From NCBI GenBank assembly GCA_003576755.1, contig QEVT01000024.1, positions 1 through 34,126 on the forward strand: 34,126 nt of DNA, given 5' to 3'. Under the pieces are notes generated by a model. That model was not told the origin of the DNA. It saw nothing but the letters and a program-made list of their open reading frames with translations, and searched no databases. Shown here in pieces: positions 23,823 through 32,459 of the stretch. The DNA is from a bacterium. Lineage in GTDB: Bacteria; Chloroflexota; Anaerolineae; Epilineales; Epilineaceae. Both the position numbers and the translations under genes were made by a program. Every line of letters begins with the position of its first letter. Position 1 is the first letter of the stretch.

Positions 23823-24486
23823 TCACCCCAGATGGGCCAGGAACGCCGGCAGGTTGAGAGAGGCGCGCCGCCCGTCACCGCTCGGCTGCTGGGTTTGGGA
23901 AACGAGGAAGCGCCGCGTCGCGCCGATGAGGTCGGCGGCCCGCTCCAGGCGTTGGAAGTCGATCGGGCGGGGAGACGCGGTCAGCTTCACCTCGACGGCC
24001 CACCGCTCACCGTCGAGCTCCAGCACCAGATCGAGCTCGTGTAGATCGCTCGTGCGGAAGTGGTTCGCGTTGAACGCGCGGCCCCGCGAGGCAGTCCAGA
24101 TAGCTGTTGATGGTGTGATACGAGCGATCCAGGCTCTGGCCGACCTGCGACGCGTTCCAGACGTGACCATGCAAGGCCGCCAGCATGCGCAACAGCCGAG
24201 CGGTGGTCTGCGGCCGTGCCGGCAGCCCCCAGCTCGGCAGGTCTCGCTCGCTGAGCAGAGCGGTGTAGTCCAGCTGCCAGCACGGGTATTGCCCGGGTGA
24301 CATCGCGCCACCGTCGGGATAGCCCCCGTACAACCACACGTCGTCCAGCGCCGCTTGGCCCGACAGCTCGGACCAGAGGAAAGGGGTGGGCTCCACGCGC
24401 GACAAGCGGCCGGCAAGAGACTCGGAGACCCGCGCCAGCGTCGTTTTGCCGCATTGGCGCGGGCCGATGAACGCGACCGCCGGTTA
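23823..24486 (-). pseudogene. DUF4143 AAA ATPase pseudogene with two internal deletions
   Basis: On the minus strand an in-frame TAA is followed at once by AVAFIGPRQCGKTTLA, a DUF4143-type Walker A. This jumps directly to RVSESLAGRLSRVEPTPF, a box normally about 80-90 residues downstream, so the Walker B and sensor region is deleted. The frame continues through LDDVWLYGGYPDGG and HTINSYLDCL to about 24085. The sequence then resumes in another frame with NANHFRTSDLHELDLVLELDG and WAVEVKLT, the C-terminal nuclease-like part, ending at 23823. The roughly 100 residues normally between these parts are missing. The N-terminus is also cut. An intact relative lies at 1247-2488, of a different subgroup (GPRQVGKTTLL), so this is not a simple duplicate. 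Confidence 0.85.
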
Positions 24487-24566
24487 GGCGGTCAACCGCT
24501 GTCTAATCGTTGGTTCGGCCTGGCGCGCGAGCATGGTCTTGCATAGTAGCAAGTAGCAAGGAATAT

Positions 24567-26552
24567 CTACTTACGAGGGCGTCGGACGTGCGTCGATCGG
24601 GGCGACGATCGCTCGCCGATCGCACGCCACGGCCACAGCCACACCAGGCCCACGATGTCGTGGAGAACGACGGCGCCGTCGGGTGCGGCCACCACGTCGT
24701 TGGCCGCGCCGGGGATGGCGTACGCGCCCAGGACCCGGGCATCCTCGGGCTGGGAAGCGTCCACTGCGATCACGCCGGCCCCGCGCACGATCACGTAGGC
24801 CGTCCCGCCGGCCACCGACACCCGCTCGGCCGGGCCGCCGAGCCACATCCGCCGCAGCCGGCGCGGCGCCGTCGGGTCGCGCACGTCGAGGATGTCGAGG
24901 CCCCCCATCCCGGCGGCCACGTAGGCCACGGTGCCCTCGACCGCGACCTCGTGCGCCCATCCGCCCCCGCGGTAGGTGCCCACCGCGACCGGCGCCGCCG
25001 GGTCGGACAGGCTCAGGATGGCCAGGCCTTCTTCGCCCATGGACGCGTAGAGGTGCCCGCGCGCCGCGTGCACGTCGTACACCCGCTCGGGCATCTCCAG
25101 CGGGGCGAGCGCGTCGGGGGAAGACCGGGCGTGGAGCGCGAAGACCGCGATCCGCCACGCGCCAAGCCCTCCCAGCACGTAGGCGTGGCCCTCGCCAAGG
25201 GCGATCTTGCCGCTGTAGCCTTCCACGCGGTGCTCCCACAACGTCCGCGGTGCGCGGGGGTCGGCGATGTCGACACCGGTGTATGCCGACGCGCCGCCGG
25301 GGCCGCGGACGAACAGGTGCGCGACGTTGCCGGCGAGCTTCACGTCGACGGCCGTGCCGCGCAAGGGCACGCGCGCGACGACGCCGGGACCCCCGGGCGC
25401 ATCGAGGTCGACGGCCGCGAGCCCTGGTGGGTCGGCGGCGACCCACACGCGCGAGCCTGCGCGCTCGGCGGCAAAGGGATAACCCAGGTCCGGCCCGATG
25501 CGCGTCTCGACGATGGCGGCCGGGTCGCGCGCGTCGATCGCCCACAGGCCGCCGGCGCGGCTGGCCACGAGCACGCGGTCGCCGGCCGCGACGACGTCGA
25601 CGGCCCAATCGGGCACGCTCAGCCGGTGGGTCGCCACGGGCGCGAGGGGATTGCGGATGTCGAACACGGCGAGGCCGTACGGGCCGTCGGCGACGAACAA
25701 GCGGCCACCGCCGACGGCGGCGTCCTGGACGGGGCCGGGCGTGCGGAGGGTGAGCAGGCGCCGGGGGGTGAAGGGGCGGCGGATGTCGACGAGGTGCACG
25801 TCGTCTGCGGCGACGACGTAGGCGTAGCGCCCGTCGAGCACCACGCGGCTGGCGGGCCCGGCCATGTCGAGCGTGGCCCTGAGATATGGCCCGCCGGGGC
25901 GCCGGACGTCGACGACGGCCAGCCCGGCCGCTCCGACGGCCACGTAGGCCACGTCGCCGGCTGCCACGACGTCGCGGGCGGCGTCGGGCATGGCGAGGCC
26001 GCCGAGGAGCACGGGGCGGGCGGGATCGCGGAGGTCGAAGATCTCCAGCCCGCGCTCGCGGACGGCGAGGTACGCCACGCGGGCGGGCGTGACGAACACG
26101 CCTTCGATGGGGGCGGGCCGTTCGACGACGGCCGTGACCCGCGGCCGGCCGGTGGCGTGGGGATCGACGACGTGCAGCTTCCCGTCGGCGGTGATGGCGT
26201 ACGCCATCCCTTCGGCGGCGGCCAGGCGCTGGATGGGGGCGGACAGCACGAGGTGGGTGTCGACGCTCCACGGGAGGACGGGGGCGGGCAGGCCGAGCAT
26301 CTCGAGCCGCTGTCCGGCGGCGGCGAAGACGGTGGCGGCGTCGATGGCGACGGCGGAGGCATGGCCTCCGACGAAGGCGCGTGGGAAGGCAGGTGCGGTG
26401 GCGGGCTGCTGCTCGTCGGACTCGACCTGATCGGCGACTACGTGACCGAGATCAACGTCACGAGTCCCACCTGCTGGTCTCGACGCGGTCGACCTCGCCC
26501 CGGCGCTCGCCGTCGGGCTCCACCCAGCCGTAGCCTTCGATGTGGAGACCAC
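24567..26552 (-). CDS. LVIVD-repeat beta-propeller protein, start uncertain
   Basis: A series of about ten repeats of roughly 40-45 residues, each of the form AYVAxGxxGLxVxDxRDPxxP, runs through the protein. Examples are VAYLAVRERGLEIFDLRDP and VAYVAVGAAGLAVVDVRRP. This is the LVIVD/WD40-like propeller pattern of exported bacterial proteins, and the function is unknown. The 661-residue frame has only two usable starts: ATG 26552, which overlaps the upstream gene by 95 bases and gives an unconvincing first 45 residues, and ATG 26300, which cuts into the first blade. No signal peptide is seen in this frame. Either the 5' end was lost, or a frameshift separates it from the secreted protein encoded at 26458-27075. 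A paralogue with an intact start lies at 29110-32175. Confidence 0.75.
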   Translation of the reverse strand: MVSTSKATAGWSPTASAGARSTASRPAGGTRDVDLGHVVADQVESDEQQPATAPAFPRAFVGGHASAVAIDAATVFAAAGQRLEMLGLPAPVLPWSVDTHLVLSAPIQRLAAAEGMAYAITADGKLHVVDPHATGRPRVTAVVERPAPIEGVFVTPARVAYLAVRERGLEIFDLRDPARPVLLGGLAMPDAARDVVAAGDVAYVAVGAAGLAVVDVRRPGGPYLRATLDMAGPASRVVLDGRYAYVVAADDVHLVDIRRPFTPRRLLTLRTPGPVQDAAVGGGRLFVADGPYGLAVFDIRNPLAPVATHRLSVPDWAVDVVAAGDRVLVASRAGGLWAIDARDPAAIVETRIGPDLGYPFAAERAGSRVWVAADPPGLAAVDLDAPGGPGVVARVPLRGTAVDVKLAGNVAHLFVRGPGGASAYTGVDIADPRAPRTLWEHRVEGYSGKIALGEGHAYVLGGLGAWRIAVFALHARSSPDALAPLEMPERVYDVHAARGHLYASMGEEGLAILSLSDPAAPVAVGTYRGGGWAHEVAVEGTVAYVAAGMGGLDILDVRDPTAPRRLRRMWLGGPAERVSVAGGTAYVIVRGAGVIAVDASQPEDARVLGAYAIPGAANDVVAAPDGAVVLHDIVGLVWLWPWRAIGERSSPRSTHVRRPRK

Positions 26553-27075
26553 AGCCGGGCGCGCAGAGCGCGAAGTGTCGGGTGGTGTTGCCGACGACGT
26601 GGACGCCGTCGTAGACGAGGTAGCGGCGCTGCTCGGCCTCGGACCACACCAGCCACCAACCTTCGATCTCGGCCAGGAGGATGGGGATCACCGGGGGGTG
26701 GGCGTCGAACCCGCCGTTGGTCGAGAGCTCGACGGTGCACGCGGTGCCGGGCGACGCGGGGCATTGGCTGGCGCAGCCGGCGACGCCGGTGAACGTGAGG
26801 GGCTGGCACCCTTGGAGCATGGCGGTGAAGCGGGGGCAGCCGGGCGAGCGGGGGCTGTCGAGGGTGGCGGGGATCCCGACGGCCATGCGCGCCAGCGTCG
26901 CCGGGGCGGGCAAGGGGATGGCCGACGGCGGGTCGGCGGCGGGAGGCGGTGGTGGCGGTTGAAGGGGCGCGGCGGATGTGCTGCCGTTGCGGGCGGCGAG
27001 CACGACGAGGGCGAGCACTGCGGCGATGCGGAGGGAGAGGGGCGCGGGAGGCGAGGGGTTGGCTTGGTGGTTCAC
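26458..27075 (-). CDS. Small secreted Cys-containing protein of unknown function
   Basis: The 205-residue frame starts at GTG. It has a short N-terminus followed by a hydrophobic segment (LRIAAVLALVVLAA, about residues 15-28) and a Pro-rich linker, fitting a Sec signal peptide and an exported protein. The mature part has eight Cys, including CPRFTAMLQGC, GCASQC and CAPGCG, so disulfides are likely. It also has an aromatic block, EGWWLVWSEAEQRRYLVYDG. I do not recognise the family. The 3' end overlaps the LVIVD frame by 95 bases in a different phase, so the two may once have been one exported protein. The ribosome site is weak. The GTG was chosen because it begins immediately before the signal-like segment. 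Confidence 0.65.
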   Translation of the reverse strand: MNHQANPSPPAPLSLRIAAVLALVVLAARNGSTSAAPLQPPPPPPAADPPSAIPLPAPATLARMAVGIPATLDSPRSPGCPRFTAMLQGCQPLTFTGVAGCASQCPASPGTACTVELSTNGGFDAHPPVIPILLAEIEGWWLVWSEAEQRRYLVYDGVHVVGNTTRHFALCAPGCGLHIEGYGWVEPDGERRGEVDRVETSRWDS

Positions 27076-27221
27076 GGGCGGTGATTCCGGGGTGGGCGTT
27101 CGAGCGGGGAGGCCAAGGCCAGGGGGCGGACGCCCTGCTGAACGCTCACTTCCATTCAACGAAGGCGCTGCGCCAAGCATCGGGGAATAGGTGTGCGGGT
27201 CTCCCATGCAAGGTGACGGGC

Positions 27222-28325
27222 TCAATACCCCCGCTCCAGATCCACCGCATTCACCCAATCCGCCCGCCCCGCCGCCGCGCGCCGGATGTTCTCGATCGCC
27301 TCGTCCCAGCGCCCGAGGTCGTCGAGCGGCGAGGCCGCGCGATGGGGCGAGAGGACGACGTTGTCGAGCAGGTGGAAGGGCGCCGTGTACGGGAAGCGCC
27401 GCCCGTCGGCGTCGCGCTCCGGGGCGTAGTCGTACCACACGTCGAGCGCCGCGCCGGCGATGGCCCGCTGCGAGAGCGCGGCGAAGAGGTCGGCCTCGAC
27501 GATGACCGGGCCGCGGGCGACGTTGACCACCAGCCCCGCCGGCCCCAGCCGCCGCAGCGCCGCCGCGTCGATCCAGCCCGTGGTCTCGGGCGTCTCGGGC
27601 ACCGCGACGACCACCGTGTCCACCCGTTCGAGGAACGCGTCCAGGCGGTCCGGCGTGAACGTGGCCGCCGGTGGCGGGACCTCGAACGGCAGCCCGCCGC
27701 CCGGTGTGCTCCCCGCTGCCAAGGCGCCTCCCGTGCCGATGGCGCGCATCCCCTCGTCGCCCGACCCACCTGCGCCCGGCGCGCCCCACGACCGCTTGAG
27801 GATCGCGAAGTCCACGCCGAAGCCCGCCAGCAGCCGGTGCACCCGCCGGTTGACGTGCCCGTAGCCCAGGAGGCCGACCGTCCGACCGGCGAGCGGGATC
27901 GACGCCGCCTCGGCGTCGCCCATGCGCCAGCGCCCCGCCGCCATCCACGCGTGGTGCGGGACGATCCGGTTGGTCAGCGCCAGCAGCAGCGCCACCGCGT
28001 GCTGCGCGACGAACGGCGCGTTGCCGTGCCCGTTGGCCAGCGCCACCGGGACGGCGCGGCCCGCGTTGGCCGCGCGCAAGACCGGCACGAGGTGCTGGAC
28101 GCCGGCGCCCGGGTTGATCCACAGCCGCAGCGCCGTCGCCGCCGCGAGCAGCTCCGCCGTCGGCCGCCAGCCCACGGCGACGTCCGCGCCCGGGGCAAGA
28201 TCGACGAGGTCCGCCGGCGACGGGTCGCGCGGGAACACCAGCGCGACGCCCGGCGTGTCGGCGAGCCCCGCCTCGAGGTAGGTCCGCAGCTCGGGTCGGA
28301 CGTCCCATGTGAAGAGCACGCGCAT
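27222..28325 (-). CDS. D-isomer specific 2-hydroxyacid dehydrogenase
   Basis: The protein has 367 residues. A catalytic N-terminal lobe starts MRVLFTWDVRPEL and contains INPGAGVQHL, the substrate-site loop of this family. The NAD-binding domain follows with VGLLGYGHVNRRV, a Rossmann glycine turn whose last Gly is replaced by Asn. NVARGPVI carries the conserved Arg, and a His lies in LSPHRA near the end. An unusual Gly/Ala-rich insert (around nucleotides 27680-27780) follows the Rossmann core. By family knowledge it reduces 2-keto acids or oxidises D-2-hydroxy acids with NAD(P); the substrate cannot be assigned. The ATG at 28325 begins the typical first strand, with no strong ribosome site. 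It is unrelated to its neighbours. Confidence 0.88.
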   Translation of the reverse strand: MRVLFTWDVRPELRTYLEAGLADTPGVALVFPRDPSPADLVDLAPGADVAVGWRPTAELLAAATALRLWINPGAGVQHLVPVLRAANAGRAVPVALANGHGNAPFVAQHAVALLLALTNRIVPHHAWMAAGRWRMGDAEAASIPLAGRTVGLLGYGHVNRRVHRLLAGFGVDFAILKRSWGAPGAGGSGDEGMRAIGTGGALAAGSTPGGGLPFEVPPPAATFTPDRLDAFLERVDTVVVAVPETPETTGWIDAAALRRLGPAGLVVNVARGPVIVEADLFAALSQRAIAGAALDVWYDYAPERDADGRRFPYTAPFHLLDNVVLSPHRAASPLDDLGRWDEAIENIRRAAAGRADWVNAVDLERGY

Positions 28326-28465
28326 GGGCGTGCTTATACCGGAATCGCGCCGGGCGTGCAATCGCGGGCGAGCCGTCCCGGGCGAGCCGTCCCGGGGCCA
28401 TGGGGGGTTGTGAACGCGGCTGCCGTCGCCCCTTGCCGCCTGCGCGGCGATTGGGGGAGCTGACG

Positions 28466-28795
28466 TTGCTCGCGGCGCCGCTGCCGCGGCTCGACGCCGA
28501 CGAAGCGCCGGCATTCGAGCGCGACATCGACCGCGCGCGCGACGAGCTCTCCGGTGAACCGCTGGCGGATCCATGGGCGTCCTCCCAGACACGAGCATCC
28601 TCAATCGCGCTCGAGCGGCGTCGGCTCGACTTCGCGTCGCGGATCGCGGCCAAGCCCGACGCGCCGTTCCACGTGTCGGCGATCAGCGCAAGCGAGCTGC
28701 TCCACGGCGTTCACCGTGCCGTGGACCCGGCAACCCGCACGCGGCGCGCGGCGTTCGTGGAACGCGTGCTGGACCTCGCCCATGGCCGCGAAGAT
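28466..28795 (+). pseudogene. Frameshifted VapBC-like toxin-antitoxin remnant (PIN toxin)
   Basis: A short antitoxin-like frame starts at TTG 28466, after GGGGGAG, and ends in ERDIDRARDELSG and DPWAS, as in small antitoxins placed before PIN toxins. The toxin ATG (28573) overlaps it and reads MGVLPDTSILN. The frame then goes wrong, while the other frame reads IALERRRLDFAS, ISASELLHGVHRAV and FVERVLD. Removing one A at 28603/28604 restores DTSILIALERR, the usual PIN start. The protein then loses similarity after about residue 70, so the 3' half with the remaining acidic residues is gone. By family knowledge an intact copy would be a PIN-domain RNase. Confidence 0.8.
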
Positions 28796-28874
28796 CTCCG
28801 GGCTGGGCGCCGGCGCGCGCGGCGGGCCGCCGGGCGGGACGTGGATCGGTCGGCCGCGGTGTGCGGCGAGCTCG

Positions 28875-29108
28875 CCCGCCGACGATGTCGGGCGCATGGG
28901 AGTCGCCGCCGTACAACGGGCCCGCGACGATGCTGTTCGTGACGCGGGCCGTCGAAGCCTGCGTGAAGACGCCGCCGGCCAGCCCACCGGCGGTCCGGGC
29001 GGAGCTGCCCGTGATGGCGGCGTTGCGCACGGCCGTCGAACCGCCATCGCGTATCCCGCCGCCAGCCTCCACGGCCTCCTTGCCGCTGATCACGCTGCCG
29101 TTCGCCCG
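28875..29108 (-). pseudogene. Fragment of a secreted right-handed beta-helix protein
   Basis: About 75 codons read VISGKEAVEAGGGIRDGG, NAAITGSSA, GGLAGGVFTQA and VTNSIVAGPL. This is the GGGI-N-G / N-x-x-I-x-G-N-x-A pattern of parallel beta-helix (CSLREA/choice-of-anchor) surface proteins. No start is credible: the frame abuts the stop of the propeller gene at 29110. The similarity stops near DIVGG at 28875, where the PIN remnant region begins. It is a piece of a larger gene left by rearrangement. Confidence 0.65.
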
Positions 29109-29109
29109 C

Positions 29110-32100
29110 TCACCGGATCCCGCGCGGCAACGCCAGCTCGAACACCTCGGCGAACGTGTAGTACGTCGGGCTGACGTACGCGAGCGGCGCCGACACCACC
29201 AGGTGCCGGCCGTCCGGCGCGAACCGGGGCTCGCGCAGCACGCGCGCCCCGTCGCTCGCCGGCCACACCTCGCGCGTGGCCACGTTCAAGACGAACACGT
29301 CGTCGCGGCCGCCGCGGTCGCTCTGGAACGCGATCCAGCGGCCGTCCGGGCTGAACGTCGGGTAGCCGTCGTGCGCCGGGTGTGCCGTCAGCCGCGTCAG
29401 GCCCGTGCCGTCGATGCCGACGGCGTACAGCTCGCTCTGGCCGTCGCGCGCCGAGCGGAACGCCAGCCGCGCGCCGTCCGGCGCGAACGACGGGAACCGG
29501 TCCACCGCCGGGTCGTCGGTCAGCCGCCGCACGTCGCCGCTCGCCAGGTCGAGCACGAAGACGTCCTCGGCCGCCGCCAGCCCGCCCGGCGCGTCGGGGT
29601 CCACCCGGTCGAACGCCAGCCAGCGGCCGTCGCGCGACAGCGACGGCCGCCGGTGCTGCGACCGCGGCCCGAACCGCCCGCCCGTCAGGTTGTCGAGCCG
29701 CCGGGTGGCCAGGTCGTAGCGCACGACGTCCCAGCGCGTGTGCAGCGCCGCGAAGATCAAGGCCGTGCCGTCCGGCGTGAACGTCGGCGTCTCGACTTGC
29801 CGCAGGTCGGGCCGCAGGTCGATCGCCACCTGGTTGCCGGTCGTCCGGTTGAGCAGCCACAGGCCGGCGCGCGGCTCGTAGGGCACGGGGGTGTCCCACA
29901 CCGCCACCATGCGCGTGCCATCCGGCGACAGCGCCGGCTGAGCCGCGCCGCTCATGCCGGACTGCTCGCCCGCGTGGGTGAGCTGCACCAGCTCGGCGTC
30001 CACGGCGCGGTTGGACACCGCCGGCAGGTACACCGCGCGCACCGCGTCGCCCACGGCCGCCCGGACCGCCCGCAGCCCCCACTGCCAGTCGGCCGCGAGC
30101 GCGTGGTCGCCCGCCAGGGCGATCCCGCGCGCCGGGGCCGGCAGCGGCGCCCGCCCGGCGCCGGCGATGTGCGCGGGATCGCGCGCGTCCAACACGTGCA
30201 GCGCCGCGTCCTCGCCCACGACCAACGCGAAGCCGCCGCGCGCGGCGACGGCGGTCGGCCAGCCCAGGCAGCAGCCCACGACGTCGGAATCGGCGTGGCC
30301 CAGGAACGTGCCCGGATCGGCGGCGTCCGCGACCGTCAGGCCGTAGAAGGTGGCCGCGTATAGCCGCGCGCCGTCGACGGCCAGCGCCGTCGTCTGGCCG
30401 GTGCCGGCGATGGTCTCGACCGCCGGCGCCGTCGGATCGGACGCGTCCACCGCCCACAGGCCGTCGAACCCGCCCGCGACGTACGCCCGCCCGCCGGCGC
30501 TCACGACGTCCAGCGCCCGGCCGGGCAGCGCGACCGTCGCCATCAGGCGCGGCGCGGCGGCGTCGGCGATGTCGATCACCGACAGCCCGGCGTCGCCCTC
30601 GGCCACGTACAGCCGCGGGCCGTCCACGGCGACCCGCGCGGCGTCGCCCGGCGTGTCGACCCGCGCGCGGACCACCGGCGCGGCGTCGTCGGCCACGTCG
30701 ACCACCGCGACCCCGGCATCGCCCGCCGCGACGTACGCCGTCGTCCCCGCCACCGCCACGCCAGCCAGCCGCGCGCCAGGCAAGGCGGCCGAGCCCAGCC
30801 GGCGCGGCGCGGCCGCGTCGACGACGTCGAGGACGTCGAGCCCCGCGCCGTCGTACGCCACGTAGGCCCGATCGCCGGCGACCGCCACGCCCGTCGCCCG
30901 CCGAGATGTCGGCGCCGCCGCCACGACGCGCACTTCCGTCGGGCCGGTGAAGTCGAGCCCGTACAGCTTGCCCCATGCGTCGAGGACGAACGGGCGGCCG
31001 TCTGGGCTGGCGAAGGCGATGTCCGCTGCCGCGACGTCCAGCAGCGCCGCCGGCGCCCCGATGACCGGCCGGAGCGGATCGGCCAGGTCGACGACCCGGA
31101 CCTCGCGTCCGCCGGCCAGGAGCACCCGGCCGGAGCCGGCCGGCGTGCGCGAGACGTCCGACCAGCCCGCGTGCCCGATCCAATCGCCGACGCCCTCGAC
31201 GCGCCGCATGCGCGCCGGGTCGGCGGCGTCGACGACGTCGATCCGGCCGGCGGAGGCGAACCCGCCCCACGGCCCCATGCTCAACTGCCAGTCCGAGAAG
31301 ACCACGACATGCCGCCCCACGCGCCGCAAGCCGCGCGGGTACGCATACGAGTAGCCGGAGCCCATCGACACCTCGACCATGCCGACCTCGCGCGGCCGGG
31401 CGGCGTCGGCGACGTCGATGGCCAGCAGCACCACGCCGCCGGGGCCGTAGATCTGCTTGGGCGACGCGTAGGCCGTGGCGAAGATCCACGGCCCGTCGAC
31501 CGCGACGTGGTAGAGCGCCAGCGACGCCGCGAGCCGCCCGACCTCGACGGGCGTGCCGTCGGGCGTGATGCCGGCGATCCGCAACACCCCGGCGGCGTCC
31601 ACCACCACCAGCCGGTCCCCGTCGACCACGACGTCGCGCGGCGCGGCCGAGCCGGACGACAGCGCGCCGAGGTACCGTGCCGGCGCGCCGCGGCGCGACA
31701 CGTCGAACAGCGAGATCCATCCCGCCACGTCGACCGCCACCAGCCGGGCGCCGTCCGCCACCAATCGGGCGATCGCCCCGTGCCGGCCGCGCGCCACCGG
31801 CTCGGTGTCTTGCCGGGGCGGCGGGGAGCCGTTGTCGGCAGGGGCGCCGTAGCGCCAGATGGCATCGGCATGCGCCGCGTAGAGGTCGCCCGCCGTGCCC
31901 GCGACGGCCGAGGCGGGCGTCTCGCCGCCGGCCACCGGGGTGAGCACGGCCCGGCGGCGGGCGTCGGCGGGGGGCGCGGCGAGGGCGAGGCAGACGAGGG
32001 CGAGAAGGGCGGGGCGTTGCGCGCGGCAGTGGCGGCGGTGGCGGAGGGGGCGATCGGGGTGGCCGCGGGTTGGGTGCGGGGGAGCGGGGAACGCCGTCCC

Positions 32101-32175
32101 CACCTCCCGGCCCCTGCCCCCGGCGCGGCCGGGGGCGCATGCGTCGCGCACATCCGCCGGTCGTCCAGTGTCCAT
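29110..32175 (-). CDS. Exported protein with LVIVD propeller repeats and C-terminal TolB/PD40 propeller
   Basis: The protein has 1021 residues. An Arg-rich start is followed by ALLALVCLALAAPPADA (about residues 57-73), a signal-like segment. Residues 80-710 contain many LVIVD-type repeats such as AYVAAGDAGVAVVDVADDAAP and LYVAEGDAGLSVIDIADAAAP. After a linker with VYLPAVSNR (about residue 725), a second propeller has PD40/TolB-like repeats: PALSPDGTRM, PTFTPDGTAL, PSFAPDGARLAFRS and PTFSPDGRWIAFQSD. It probably acts outside the cytoplasm in binding; no enzymatic motif is seen. The YLPxV linker is common in Chloroflexota exported proteins. The start is set by AGGAGG six bases upstream, although the frame is open further up and continuous with a truncated PIN gene starting at 32322. 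It is a paralogue of the gene at 24567. Confidence 0.88.
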   Translation of the reverse strand: MDTGRPADVRDACAPGRAGGRGREVGTAFPAPPHPTRGHPDRPLRHRRHCRAQRPALLALVCLALAAPPADARRRAVLTPVAGGETPASAVAGTAGDLYAAHADAIWRYGAPADNGSPPPRQDTEPVARGRHGAIARLVADGARLVAVDVAGWISLFDVSRRGAPARYLGALSSGSAAPRDVVVDGDRLVVVDAAGVLRIAGITPDGTPVEVGRLAASLALYHVAVDGPWIFATAYASPKQIYGPGGVVLLAIDVADAARPREVGMVEVSMGSGYSYAYPRGLRRVGRHVVVFSDWQLSMGPWGGFASAGRIDVVDAADPARMRRVEGVGDWIGHAGWSDVSRTPAGSGRVLLAGGREVRVVDLADPLRPVIGAPAALLDVAAADIAFASPDGRPFVLDAWGKLYGLDFTGPTEVRVVAAAPTSRRATGVAVAGDRAYVAYDGAGLDVLDVVDAAAPRRLGSAALPGARLAGVAVAGTTAYVAAGDAGVAVVDVADDAAPVVRARVDTPGDAARVAVDGPRLYVAEGDAGLSVIDIADAAAPRLMATVALPGRALDVVSAGGRAYVAGGFDGLWAVDASDPTAPAVETIAGTGQTTALAVDGARLYAATFYGLTVADAADPGTFLGHADSDVVGCCLGWPTAVAARGGFALVVGEDAALHVLDARDPAHIAGAGRAPLPAPARGIALAGDHALAADWQWGLRAVRAAVGDAVRAVYLPAVSNRAVDAELVQLTHAGEQSGMSGAAQPALSPDGTRMVAVWDTPVPYEPRAGLWLLNRTTGNQVAIDLRPDLRQVETPTFTPDGTALIFAALHTRWDVVRYDLATRRLDNLTGGRFGPRSQHRRPSLSRDGRWLAFDRVDPDAPGGLAAAEDVFVLDLASGDVRRLTDDPAVDRFPSFAPDGARLAFRSARDGQSELYAVGIDGTGLTRLTAHPAHDGYPTFSPDGRWIAFQSDRGGRDDVFVLNVATREVWPASDGARVLREPRFAPDGRHLVVSAPLAYVSPTYYTFAEVFELALPRGIR

Positions 32176-32181
32176 GTGTTG

Positions 32182-32187
32182 CCTCCT
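32182..32187 (-). promoter_or_regulatory. Shine-Dalgarno AGGAGG for the large propeller gene
   Basis: A perfect AGGAGG on the minus strand, six bases before ATG 32175, supports that start over in-frame upstream codons. Confidence 0.8.
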
Positions 32188-32249
32188 GCGGGCTTGACGA
32201 AGCGCCGCCCGACACGCTTGCAGCCCAACCCGCACCGACGGCCCGGCCG

Positions 32250-32322
32250 TATGCGCCGCCGCGCGGTGGTCGTCGGCGGCGTTGACCAAGGCGATCTGTA
32301 CGCTTGCGTCCAAGACCGCCAT
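32250..32322 (-). pseudogene. Truncated PIN-domain (VapC-like) toxin start
   Basis: The ATG at 32322 overlaps the stop of the antitoxin as ATGA. It begins MAVLDASVQIALVNAADDH, the first strand of a PIN domain with its catalytic Asp. Similarity ends after about 24 residues. The open frame continues without a stop into the propeller gene (ATG 32175, 49 codons later), so a long fused product is conceivable but unlikely. The rest of the toxin is deleted. Confidence 0.7.
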
Positions 32323-32459
32323 CAGCCGCGCCTTTGCGACTCGATCAGCGCGACGCCGGACCGGGACGAGGTCCACGCCTGGCCGATCTTCCGGGCGAGC
32401 TCGTCGAGTGCCTGAAGGTGCCGGGCCGCGCCACGCCCGACGGTGGCATCCGGAAGCAC
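32322..32459 (-). CDS. Small antitoxin-like protein preceding a broken PIN toxin
   Basis: This 45-residue frame starts at GTG and contains HLQALDELARKIGQAW, SSRSGVALIESQRR and a final Gly. The helical pattern ending in SxRSxxxLIxxQRR resembles short antitoxins encoded directly before PIN toxins. Its TGA overlaps the toxin ATG (ATGA), the classic coupled arrangement. No ribosome site is visible. The downstream toxin is truncated to about 24 residues, so the pair is non-functional and this gene may be a relic. Confidence 0.55.
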   Translation of the reverse strand: MLPDATVGRGAARHLQALDELARKIGQAWTSSRSGVALIESQRRG

